Below are positions 26,307 through 39,278 of a DNA stretch of 64,000 bases, one piece after another. The translations under genes were made by a program, and so were the position numbers. Position 1 is the first letter of the stretch; every line of letters starts with the position of its first letter. The notes under the pieces were generated by a model. It searched no databases. It had not been told where the DNA came from and was given only the letters and a program-made list of their open reading frames with translations. The stretch is from Diphasiastrum complanatum. Its lineage: Eukaryota > Streptophyta > Lycopodiopsida > Lycopodiales > Lycopodiaceae. The stretch is from the NCBI GenBank assembly GCA_029204225.1, contig CM055102.1:34402585-34466584 (forward strand). Direction: 5' to 3'.

Positions 26307-29300
26307 TAGTTGCATGTAGCATTCTGGAACACGTCCCGAGATTTTGTCTCAAATGGCTATCTCGAAACGCTTTTTTTTGTTTGGCCATATGGGTGTCAGA
26401 AAACAGGTTTTCTGATGGGGGGTCTGATGGTAATTTTTTATTCACTGATTTAGGGTTTGGGGTCACTATCATGACCATGTTATGTGGAGGACTTTTGCAA
26501 ATCGTCAAAGTGGATATCTAGACCCAGAATGCCCTATGATTCATATCGGTAGTATTGTTGATGCACTCACTGGTTTGACATGCACTGATTGGAAACCATA
26601 CTTTTGCCCTGCACAACATACAGATAAGCTCTATAGCATCTTTTAACACCTAGCATTTACTCGAGCATAGAGATCACTTACATAAGAATGAAGCCGGAAT
26701 AGCATTTTAATGGATTTTGTGGTTGGGTTGATGGGGACAAATTATGAATAAGCAAAATGATGTAATTTGGGTTATTGTCGACCATCCAACCAAATTGGCT
26801 AACTTTATTCTGGTAAAGACCACCACGAATAGTGTTTCCACCCAGTTCAAAATCGACCTTTTCATAATCATAAGAATTGGCATGAATCATGATTTTGAAC
26901 CGGGCTCGTCCCGAGATGATTGGCAAACTTTTTGCATTTTTTTTTATGTAATGCTAGAAAACATGTCAAGTGATATCTATATTGTCAAAAATGTTTCTAA
27001 AATCTTAAAGTGTTTACAACTTCACTGTTCATAGAAAATTAAAATTAAAATCATGATACTCCACATCAGTTATTAGTAGCATGTACATACTAGTAACTAC
27101 AGTGTAGGTAGTAATTACTAAGTTGTACATAGTGAGCAGTTACTAGTAAGCTAAGCACATTGGATACACGTTTGAACTTTGAATCGAAATTTAAAACTTA
27201 CAACTTACATTGAAAAGCAAAACCAAATAGCATTCAAGCGTTCAATGAAATTATGAACTATATAGTGAAAACCGAATAGCTGGTATCAAACTATACACAT
27301 GTCACAAATAATACATATGATATCAAAATGAGCTGAACAGTGAACAATTAATGGCAAATGCTGAATCTAGAGTCATGACTCATGAGTCAACTGTGGTCTA
27401 TTGTCTGTCATGATAATGTACAAGTAGAATCTAGGTCAACCGCTCCTCTTCTGACCTAGGTGGTAAATCAGGGACCTTGGCGATGTCGATCTTGTCAGGG
27501 TTTACCTGAAGTCTAAACAATTCACATATCCACGACTAGTCGTTCATTTGTGTCACATGTGAACTTATGCTTGAAAATTGAGAGCAAAATCAAGAATCTC
27601 GACGCATCTGTGAGTCGTGACCAATCAACACTCACGACATGTAGAATCTTCAAACTTAAAGTTGAAGCAACAAGTTTGTAACTAGTGACTAGTTGCTACT
27701 AACTAGGATATACCTGCAATGTCCTCAATCAGTAGGTCGATGTTGTGTGCCACGCATGGAGTCCAAAAGATAGTCGGATAATTCTCCATCACCAAATCTC
27801 CCATGGCTTTGCAATTTGCAGCATTGTCAATAATGACTTGCATAACATTTTGCCTATTTATGTAGAAACTCGAACGATTAAGTTTCAAAAGGTAGATGAT
27901 TTCTTGCATAATGCTACAAATAGCAAGTGAGCATTTCCAAAGCGCCCAAGATAGGAACAGACATTATGCTAATCTGAAAAGATCACCTCGAGATTTTCAA
28001 ACAGGGGATTGGGTTTGTCCGCTCGTTATAGGGGACCATACAAAATTTTGAAAAAGATTGGATCTTTAGCTTACCGATTAGAGCTCCTATAGGAAATCAA
28101 AGTGCCAAGATCCTTCTAACATTCAATCTCCATATACAAGAAGAAGAGGGAGAGGGTTAGGCGCCCTCAAGGAGAGAGAAAGTAGTAGCAATGCTTGAAA
28201 GGGAATGAATTACAAATGAATAATGAGTACATATAAATAGGCCTTCCAAGGGCCTAGACTCTTCCAAACCCTAAGTTCTAGAACCTACTGATTATAGGGC
28301 ACCGCCAAAAGTCAAGATAGGGTCCCTTAACATAATTAGACTTTACTTGGACCCACGAGTTACTACTAGACCAAAATTGAGTCCAACTTAACTAAAACTG
28401 ACTTAACATGGTCTAAATAATAAAGTTAACCCATGGTTACACAAGTCTCGACCTTTTGGGTCAAAGTAACCTATGGGAAACTAACATTATCATTTATTAT
28501 TTCTAACACCCTCCTTAAATGATAATGTAAAAAACATAACATGACATGAAGCATGAAAAATTGCAACAAGAATGCAAAGTGTTGCATGCTGCCCAAAACT
28601 CCATGTAGCCGAAAAACAAAAGATGTAGCTTGTTGTCCAAGCTTAATGCCGCCAAAAAAACTTCAGCTTGAAGTAGTCGAAGAAGCCGAAATCTTAGCCC
28701 CAATCATGGCCGATGTAGAAGAGATGTAGAATACGAAGTGTGGTAGCATCAGGTTGAAGAGTGAAGACAAGCATGCTCCATCCAAAGTAAGTAACCAAAA
28801 AACTAGCCACAAGCCGAAATATGGATTTGCAATCCATCAATGGTTCTCACATGATTCCATAAGTATTCTTACCACAAGAAACATAAAAAAGAGTATGATA
28901 CTCTTTTACCATCACATCCTCCCGAATCTTACTATCAATGATCTGCTCACCAATACCAGGTAAGGCAACACCGCCATCATAAAAAGTAAGCATCAAAACA
29001 GGAAAATCAGTATAAGGTACTGATTTTGGTGAGGCACGTGTGTTTCCTAGATGCTTTGCTATCCCGCAAAGACTCGAACAGCCAACAAGAGGCTGTAGCA
29101 GGCTGTCCAACAGCCACAAAATCAGCAACACTTTGCTGTCCAAAGTGTTCCATATGTGGACCTTGTTGTCCAAAAACCTTCCGCAGGCCATTCCCGATGC
29201 ATAATAGGATGCTCACGATGTAACATAGGCTGAAAATGATCAATAAACCATTGCTGAATCTGTTGTCCACCATCTTCAAGAAAAAAACCAACAGCTTGCC

Positions 29301-32300
29301 ACTTTGAACACCCAAAAATCCAGCAACACGCCACTTTAACCAATGTACTAATTGACATGATTTTTTCCCCTCCTCCATCAGTACAAAATGGCTTCAAAGA
29401 ATGCTTGATTTCAGCCTTTTCCAAAACATTAACTTGAGAAGCTTGCTCATAAAGTTCTTCACTAATGCATCCATCATTTGCAACAAATGGCTCAAGAAAA
29501 GAAGAATGCTCTACCATACCAACATTTTGATGCAAAGTTGTACTTGTAAAAGACAATGATCAATTTTTGCATGCCTTTGCTCTTTTACCTTCAAAGAGGA
29601 TGAAGTAGAGAGGAGAAAGCATGACGATGAATCCATTATTCGGTACATCTTTAGAAGTGTTTCCCAAGCACTTTTAAAGGTCTTGCAAAATCCCAAATGA
29701 TATAAGATAGATCTTGTTAACGATAAAATCTTGATCATCACGTCGATGCCAAACCTCAGCTTGCAACTCCATGAAGAATAGTTGGTGCCATCCAACATAT
29801 CTTCGCCCGAACAAGTACAAATTGCTCCCAAATCTCTTGCCATAAGAACTAGCCAAGAAGATAAACTTTTTCAAACCCTAAATGTGGCCTAAAAGACACA
29901 AAAACCAGCAAGTATCAAATCTGAAAAATCAGCACCGGAATGTGTCGAAACCACACATTAGATGGATGTAGGAACTCGCCCTCCTACAAGCCTTGTGCGC
30001 TGAAAATTTCAGCCTGAAATTGCATTACAAACTCAAAAAACCAGCAAGCAAAGAATTAGGTTAGCCTCCAACAAAGCTTTTTTCTAGAACCCTTCTTTCT
30101 TGCCAAAAAGTGTGAACGGATAGGGCTGTTGCAACACCCTACAAATGGTAATATGCTGTCCAATTTTCAGCCTCGGAATGTGATCGAATCATCACAAAAA
30201 AATTAGCGCCTTCTTCCACACCTGGAAACAAGCAAAAAGAAGCGGATCTTCACTTTGTAAAATCAACAAGGTTGCTGATTTTGCAGCCAAATCAAAAGAA
30301 TAGAAATTGCTTGTAGATGGGCGCCCTCCTGCAAAGGAGCAAATCTGAAAAATAGGGCAGCAGCGGACCAACAGAAGTAGGATAAACCTACACGGATGTG
30401 GGTGACCTAAAAGAAGCCCCGAAGAAGATAATTAATGGCGCCTTCCTACAACCTGAAAAATCAGCAAACAACAACCTGATTTTTGGGCGCCCAAAATCCT
30501 GTTATCTTCTTTGATGTGTGGCGCCCTCTTGCAAAACGGAAAAGAGTCAAAAAACGGATCTTCACTCCAAAATATCACCAAAGGTGCTGAATTTTTGTGA
30601 TTCCTAAGTGAAGACGATCTCTTTTGGTAGGGCGCCCTAAATCAAGCATAGAAGATCCATGGCTCTGATACCATGTTAGAAATCCATAAATCATAATATG
30701 GATGGACAGACCAGGATTCGAACCCAGGACCTCCCTCATACCGGATGGGATGCTCTACCATTGAGCTATCCGCCATGTTTGATAGTTCTCTCTAGAGTGT
30801 GGATTGATATTCCACCACCCCCCTCAAGCCACACTTGGTTGGGGTTCTAGCTGTCACCTGCCCCACAACGGGCCACCTAACCATGGCTTTGACACCATGA
30901 ACTGTTAGGTCTAACTTGGCTCTGATACCATGTAGGAAATCAAAGTGCCAAGATCCTTCTAACATTCAATCTCCATATACAAGAAGAAGAGGGAGAGGGT
31001 TAGGCGCCCTCAAGGAGAGAGAAAGTAGTAGCAATGCTTGAAAGGGAATGAATTACAAATGAATAATGAGTACATATAAATAGGCCTTCCAAGGGCCTAG
31101 ACTCTTCCAAACCCTAAGTTCTAGAACCTACTAATTATAGGGCACCCCCAAAAGTCAAGATAGGGTCCCTTAACATAATTGAACTTTACTTGGACCCACA
31201 AGTTACTACTAGACTAAAATTGGGTCCAACTTAACTAAAACTGACTTAACATGGTCTAAATAATAAACCTAACCCATGGTTACACAAGTCTCGAACTTTG
31301 GGTCAAAGTAACCTATGGGAAACTAACATTATCATTTATTATTTCTAACAGCTAGACAAATTATTAGTCCCGAATAATTCGCGAAGAGCTAGACTGAGCT
31401 CGACTGATAATCAGTTGCGAAAGGCAATAAGAGAGTCAGGCAGAATGTAGAAAAGCATAGCAATATTGACACAAATCTGAACGCAGTACGTGAGGGGGAT
31501 CACCTTGGTCCTGGATATCTATTGGACTTATCAGAAGAGTCGTGTGGTGTCACCCGTTTTGAATTTCATAAGATCTTGGATACATGAACTAAACGATTAT
31601 GAAATCATGTAGTTATTGAGCATCTAGTTAGCTGGAAGGGTCATACAAATGATGATGACTCTTGGGAACAGGGGAATAGCCTGTGAAAGAACTTCCCCGA
31701 CTTTAATTTCTGAGGACCAAACTCAATTAAGGGGGGAGGTATGTCATGCCCATGTTTGAACTGATCTCGAATGATTATCTTGTAAGGAGGTCAGCAGGCC
31801 TACCTTGACCCATAGATTGATTATGATTATGAAGGGTTGGGGCCCTCATGGTATTTAGTCAATATTAATGGTTTAGAGACCTAAATCTCATGATGGTGGA
31901 TTTATATGGAACTAGCAGTGACTCACAAGTAAGAGGCTAATGTGGCCCAATTAGGCTGTTGATGTGTCCCAGTGAGGTAACACAATCAATTCATGGTTGG
32001 AGTGGAGCCTTTGGAGGATACATATATACCCATAGGCCTCTCCTAAAGGAGAGCTTGATTTGGTGTATTCTAGCTACATGCTGCTAGTGTGACATCTCTC
32101 CTATTGAGTCCTTGCTCTGGTCCATAGCTTGGGGGCTAGCTCCGATTGATCTAGGTTGGTTGGGTAGGTTTGATCCACCATCAGTTCCACATTTCTCCTA
32201 AACAATTAAAAGTGGCTTGTGTTGTACAAAGAATGTGGATGGTGAATGAACTAAAATTAAGACGTGTTTTGGTGTTAAGGCCCCAAATTTTCCAAGATAT

Positions 32301-34259
32301 ACGTCAGCAACAAGCATCACTGAAAAAGGTGCGCTCTATTGCATTTGAATGAAGCAATAAAAAAAAGGTGTTAAAATGTCCACCTAATTCTGCTTCTGTT
32401 GATTTTTACTCCACACAGCATTAATAGCTCACTCGCACTGTGGTACCCTTAGCCAAAAGAAAAGGGTTGACTGCCCCGCACAACAAATTTTGTGAAAATC
32501 AAAAAGCCATCCAACTTGACTTTTGGGGTTGATGAAGATTTTCATCTAGCATGTAGAGTTACAACTTGTAAATATCAAAATTGGCTTGTAGGAACTCGAG
32601 CTACATCAATGCATTAAAGCCTAGTTGTCATATGTGACATGCATGTAGGTTTGGCCAAACTTGGGCTAGTAGAAACTCGAGGTACCATAAATGCACAAAG
32701 TCCTAGTTGTCCAAAGTGACATGCAAGGCATGCAAGAGTTGTTATGGACACATGCAAGTGAATTTGTACATTAGTAGTGTAGAAATTGCCACATGTAAAA
32801 AGTAGGTAGAATTAGGTGGATAAACATGCATGCAAAGTGATATGTGTCATTATTTTGGTAGATTACACTTGTAGATGTGGACAAAAGGAGTTACATGCTA
32901 GTACTACCACGAGCTATCATCATTTCCTATATATGTAAGTGAGAATCCTCACTATTCTTGATAATGAATCAAGCATTGTAACAAATTCATGTCAATTTGG
33001 ATTTTGTACTTGTGAGCTTGTAATATGATTCTCTCTCTAACTTGAGGAGAGCCTTTTCTTCATGTAATAAAGTTTCATTGTACTTTTCCACACGTGTGGA
33101 ATCTAATTGCTTTTTATTATTTGCATTACAGATTGTGATCTAGCCTTGGATTCTAGTATTAGATTGTGAATTTCACTCTTAATGTGGTTCACGTGCTATT
33201 ACAAAGCTTAGGGAAGGTCATTAACCCATTTGTGGTTTCCCCACATGTGTGTACATGTTGGTTTTTTCACAGATTTGACCTCCTACTCCAGCAGCCCAAC
33301 ACTCCCTCATGCGTGCTGTATGTAGAAAGAACTCCTAGGCCTCTTCCAGCAAAAAAAACATTTTCAATTTGTTCCCATAAATGAAACACGGTACTTCCGG
33401 AAAATGTTTACACTCTGAGTCCGGAATGCCATTTTGACACAACTGAGGTATACATCTTGACAGTACAGTAAAAAAAATTTGATGGCTGCAAGGCACTAGG
33501 AGGGTTTCATCGCGGCTATGTGGAATGTTAATGTTCTGTTTTCTGTACTTTAATGATGAGTGTCACTTGTGCAGGCCAGAGAACTAACAAGCAGAATTAT
33601 CCAACAAGTTCGATGGTGTTACCTCTTTTTGATTCCATTAATTGTCACGCTAAATTTTCAAACTTTATTTACAATGACGGACCATGCCTTTTCTGTTTCT
33701 TATCAAAATAACTCCAACAAAACCTACGTTCTAAATTGAAAACTTTTGTGATTCAAATTTTCAACAGGTCAAATGACCATGAAATCCTAACTTTTCTCAA
33801 AGTCTATGAATGTCACCACACTGGGCAAAGTATGCCCTAAACTTTCAATGACGTTCAGTTGACGAGCAGCTGTCAGGGATGACGGCCAGTGCATTTCTAG
33901 AATCCTTGAGAAAAGAGAGACTACGTTTTCTGGAAAGAGAGAGCACTATAACATGAGTTGAGAGAGAGAGACAGAGAGAGAGAGAGAGACAACAAAGGAT
34001 GGAGCATCTGAGTGAAAGAGATAGGATGGAGGAAGACATTTAGTGGTGAGCATCCCAGCCAAGAAGGAATAAAGCAGCGGTAGCATTTGGTACTTGCTAC
34101 ACTTTTAGGTGGATCAATCTGGTGGCATCTTGCTTTTCCTCTCAGCACTGTGCTGTGGCTGTGGGCGCAGGCTGGATTGATAGCGCACCTGCTTTTGCAC
34201 GGATTCACAATCCTGTCATCGCAGTTCCTAATTGTCCCAAAGTTTATCAGAGATAAGGT

Positions 34260-34319
<60 letters not shown>

Positions 34320-37300
34320 TCGCTTTTTTCCACTCTATTTTGTTAAATTCCAAGCATTATTATGAGAGGAAGCAACTGTGCTCATAGACAGCTTTTCGTG
34401 CACACCCCAGTCTCTTGTAATCGAAGGAGACAGAACTACTACTTCACAAAGCCTTTCCAGTGGTAACTGACAAAGAGTGTTTCCTCTTCACTTCGCATTA
34501 TCATTATATAGTGTTAGCAAGGATTGGGACTACTTTTGAGGGCCTGCATTGCATTGATTCATTGCTGCCTGGCTTGGCTGTGGAGGAGTGGCAAGGCAAG
34601 GAGCCAATGCTGGATAGGGCTGTTTTTGGGTGTTTATTGGCAGCAGCTATTGTCATGCATCGGTTGCTTGATTGTCCATTTCCAAACGACAGGAGTGAGC
34701 TTTTGGTGTTTGCAGAGAGAGAGAGAGAGAGAGTTGATTTTTAGGATTTGTTTAGGGTTTTTAGGGTTAGAGTTTTTTTTAGGGTTTTAAGATGAAAAAT
34801 AGCGATAATGTGAGTTGTGAGTCTAATAATGCAATATGGAGCCTTCTTCCATAAAAGTTACAAGGAACAGTTTACATTGCAATACCATTATGCCTCTCTT
34901 TGTTAAACTTGACAAAGCTTTCAAGAGATTTGGCATGGAGCTGTTGGGAAGAAAAATTAGGTAATCTAAATCACCAGAAGTGTTCCCACAAGTTGAAGAA
35001 CAGTATTGCACCTCAAGTGAAAAATAAAGATCCAAGGTGTTTCCACAAGTTTGAAAAATGTCATCATATGGGAAGTTCGCCTAAGAAAGCTTAAGAGAAA
35101 CCAGTGAGGGGAAAAGAAAACAGACCTACTCCAATATGCTCACGCAGTGTGATATCTTGCCAGGAAATTTCACATTCTAAATTGTCCAGCTCCTCTGCTC
35201 GGCTTCCAGAATAGCTTGTAGTGCTCTTGTTGCTGCTACTATTTTCACTCTCATCAAAAAGGCTCGAAGAACATGAGACAACAACTAGATTTAAATCCAC
35301 CCCTGGCTCCTCCTGACTCCTCTTCACTTTTCTTGAGGCATCTGCACTTCCCTGCTCCTCTTGCTGGTTTTGCACTTGCTGAAAACCAGCCAGCTCCCCT
35401 TGAAAACTTTGTTCATGTTCCAGACCTGTGCATGGCCATGTAGCTTCAGTCTTGGCCACCCAAGATTCAGCTTTAGAACCAAAAGATTTGTGTCCACTAC
35501 CTAGCCACCCTTCACCCAGCAGCTCTTTGGATCCACTATCCTTGGACTTTTTATTGAAAGTTCCTGAATGTGAGCCAGGAATATACGAACCCATAATTGC
35601 TATTGGATAATCAGACATAGTACCTGAGAAGGGAACTCGTCTTTCCCTCTTGTCAAGTGAGGAAGCCATTTCAAAATTCTCTTGCTCTGACCTTGCACTG
35701 TCTGCGCTTCCAGCACCTCTTTCTAAACTCCACTCTTGTAGTCTAAAATGTGATAGCATCTTTGATGCCTGTACACAGTCATGAAAAGGGAAACTTTTAT
35801 TGAAATGAGAAATTACATTAGCATAACCTCTATGATCTATACAGACAAACTCTTCAACAGCCAAGAATTAATGCTAATCTACTGGCACATAGAGAAAATT
35901 ACCAAGTTAGAAAACGTTGATGCCATTGGAATCTGCCAAGGAAAATGCCAATCTAATTTGGAACTGGCCATTCCATGGAATGCAGATGGCAAGTCAACAT
36001 CATCCTTCTTCAAATTCAGTAAGCTCTTTGATACAATACTTACGTGCTCTATGAAAGGGCGAGCATCACTAGTAACCCCAATGACTCCCACCTGTACACC
36101 ATCCTCATCATAAAAAGGTGTATTTGTGATCATCGCTGGGAAAATCTCTCCAGATTTCTTTTTCAATGGAAACTGGCCTGTCCATGATTTACCTATACAA
36201 AGTTCTGCTATTATCTTTCGAGCCGCATCTCGTGCGCTTTGATCCACCAAAAGCCCTAGTACATCTTTACCTAGTGCCTCAGATGCAGACCAGCCATACA
36301 AAAGTTCAGCTGTCCGATTCCTGCATGATTTGTAAGAGAAATCTAAGAAAATAAGTTTTCAGGATAGATCTATATACAAAAAACTAATATAACAAACTAA
36401 TATTCAATTGTACGTCGTCTCTAGCCTTGCAGTATGCGTCAAAATCAGCACACTACAAGACGGCTTAAAAAAATTAAACCATACAATGATTTTAACAGTA
36501 CATTTACTGATGGTTATTAAAGGTGGATGTAACTGAACTTGCAGTATGTCACAATTTCCCAGATAATATTATACATTCTTGGGCCTTGTGGATACCTTGG
36601 GTTGCAGGTGTCCATTCCAGTTACTGTTTGTCAGGATGCTCTACATACTCTTTATGTTTTGTGGCATTCTTGGTTGCTGAATATTGCTTGGTCTTGCTGA
36701 TATTCCTAAGTTATGCTATGGCTGTTGCCAAGCCGTCCTTTTTCTATGGTATTTGTGGACTATTTGGCTAGCTTTTGATATCTCATTTGTTGGGGTCCTG
36801 CACAACGACACTTATGTCATTCTTGGGCTATTAGAGTGCCTTGAGCTTGTTGCAGAATAGTTTTGGTTTTCTCTGTTTTTTGCGTCTATCTTACATACAT
36901 CGGCTTACACTAGTATCGTGTTGTTCACTACAGTAGAGATATATTTACAACATGATTTACATGTTTCATGCTTTTTGTGGATATTTATGTTGCTTTTGTA
37001 ATACATGTTGTGACTGCTTATGTCCTTTCCTTCAATGTCTTCATTGGTGCACGCATTTTCTCCTTATGAATCAAAATATCTTTGAGATACTTCTATTTTC
37101 ACATTTATTTATGATTGGCTATGACCAAAGCTATTACTTGGGGTCTTTCTTCTAGTTTCGACCTATTCTGGTCTTTATTTGGTTGCGTGGTTGTTGACAG
37201 CACACGGGCATGCGAAAAATATTTCAGACCTGGGAACGTGAGTGGGAACCTTAGAAGCCCGTTCTGAGCCAGAAAGGTCGGAACGTACTATATGTTCCGT

Positions 37301-39223
37301 ACAGTACGTTCCGGAACGTACTGGGGCATAATGAGTTAGTTTATTGATTAAAGAAAAACGATTTAAGACCCTCCTGGCACGCGAGTTCTCCATTTCACAG
37401 ATAGCGAGCTGGAAAAGTGTGCCTACATGCATTTTGGGGATGAGCTGAGGGGTGAATCTACTGTCCTTTCTCTGTCATCATGAGTTTTGGTATGTTAGCG
37501 TGATCAACAGCAGGATTCAATAGTGATCATAGTTTTGGTTTTAGATCCCATTTCGTAAGTTTTTCCGGATCGTTTTTTTTCAAGTTTTTTCGTTTGATGA
37601 GGATAGAATGGGCTGTAGGCATCGAATTTGGATACTTGTTTGTGCGTTTAGTTTCTTTCACCATGTATGCAAATGTGTGAACCTGTTCATTTTTGCTTTT
37701 CTCAAGTTTTTGTAGATTTTTGGGAATCCCACAACGTAGGCTAGAGTTAGGGGTTTTTTGCAAAAAAAAAAACAAAGGGTTTACTGTTTAGGGGATACTA
37801 TCATGGATAGGTTATTAGGTTGCGAGAATCTGTTCATGCCCATTGCCAGTACATACTACAAAGCTTATTGCACGGTTTCAGAAAAAAAAAAATTAGTTTT
37901 TTTTTTCAGTCATTTCGAACACTGAAACGGCGTTTCGAAACGGGGTCGTTTCGTACGTCCCGTTTCGAACACGTTTCAGCGTTCGAAACGCGTTTCGAGG
38001 AAACACTGATCCAGCAGCGATCAACCTGTTTCTAACAATCAGATACTACAGTAGACAGATCTGCAGCAGCGAACAAGTTTTAAAAGCAGTGATCTCAGGT
38101 CTGACACAGCAGTTTGAGTCTGTCAGACAGCAGTTTGAGTCTTTGATTCCAGCTCAACAATAAATAGTTCTGGTGGCGATCCAGCTAGCAAAAACAGGTC
38201 TACAGATTCAGGTTTTGAACAAAACAGATCCATTAGACAGCCAGCGAACTCACTGCAGATTCAGGTTAGCAGCGATCCAGCTAGCAAAACAGGTCTACAG
38301 ATTCAGGTTTAGAGCAAAACAGATCCGTTAGACAGCCAGCAAACTCACTGCAATGATGATTCAATCTCCTCCTAGAAGATCCACGTTGTACTCATAACAA
38401 CGTTGACTCCACATGAAGCTTTGGCTACACCAACTATTCTTCTTGCAACCCTGCAAACAATCTCTCACCTTTGGATCTTGACAGCTCCACGGTCACAAAG
38501 CCTGCTCTGATATCATGTCAGAATTTGTCATACAAATTCTAGGAGGAGTTACTAGTCCTACTAGCACTCGCACAAACCAAGCACCTATAATAGCACACAA
38601 GCATGGCCATACTCACACTAAGGGGTATCAAATAAAACATTAATCCCTAACAATAAGTCCCATCCTACGGTATTCCTCAATTTGCCTAGCCACTTCCCCC
38701 TCTTCCTTTTGACTAAACCTTTAAGGTTGTCTTAAAATGGGGCGGCTAACAGGTATCAACTCAATGTTTAATGGTACCTTTCAAATCGCCTTTTCGAACT
38801 GTGTTTGAATCGGGAAAGAATCGACTTCCCCAGGTTCGAATCGGTTTCAGGGTTTCCCCCCCCCCTCCCTTAGTTTCTACCATTCGATTATGTCAAAAAT
38901 AAGTGCTTTCTTAGTGTTAATGGATAACATGTACATTATAATTCGTGATTAATCAATATTGAAATTTGAATCCTGCCGTGCAACTCCTAAATCTTGTTAC
39001 CTAACAATACCTGTCACCAATGATTTAGGGTTCTTGATCCATCTATTGCTCACAGTTTTAGCTATGATCTATCTGATATCATTTGTGACATTAGCTAGTA
39101 ACTACCAACTTCCATACATGAGTAGAAAGATTGATCATTGTTACTTGTCACTCAAAACATTAACGTCACACAGTACAGCATACATATTACAATTTCCAAT
39201 GAAACACTAGAAAAAACCCCGAA

Positions 39224-39278
<55 letters not shown>

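Larger units (their letters stand above)
28088..31350 (-). mobile_element. Non-autonomous copia element, 3.26 kb
   Basis: Bounded by two LTRs of about 420 bp (28088-28508 and 30931-31350), differing at roughly a dozen sites by eye (about 97% alike). On the minus strand it reads 5' LTR, primer site (complement of 30917-30930), leader with many GGCGCCC words, a gag-like remnant (29500-29870), purine tract AAGGAGGG (complement of 28509-28516), 3' LTR. No protease, integrase or RT is present, so movement needed another element's enzymes. It is inserted in gypsy pol. Flanks GCTCC and GCTAG are only a partial target duplication. Confidence 0.88.

Noticed and set aside
30703-30774. Functional tRNA gene
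   Set aside because: The acceptor stem does not pair and base 33 is wrong, so I list it only as tRNA-like.
32170-32352. Short plus-strand open frame after the gypsy LTR
   Set aside because: No homology and within an LTR-derived stretch.
35428-35610. Plus-strand open frame opposite exon 3
   Set aside because: Shadow of the kinase coding sequence.
37866-38010. CRISPR-like or operator-like repeat array
   Set aside because: Word spacing is irregular, there are no spacers of constant length, and the context is plainly plant nuclear DNA.
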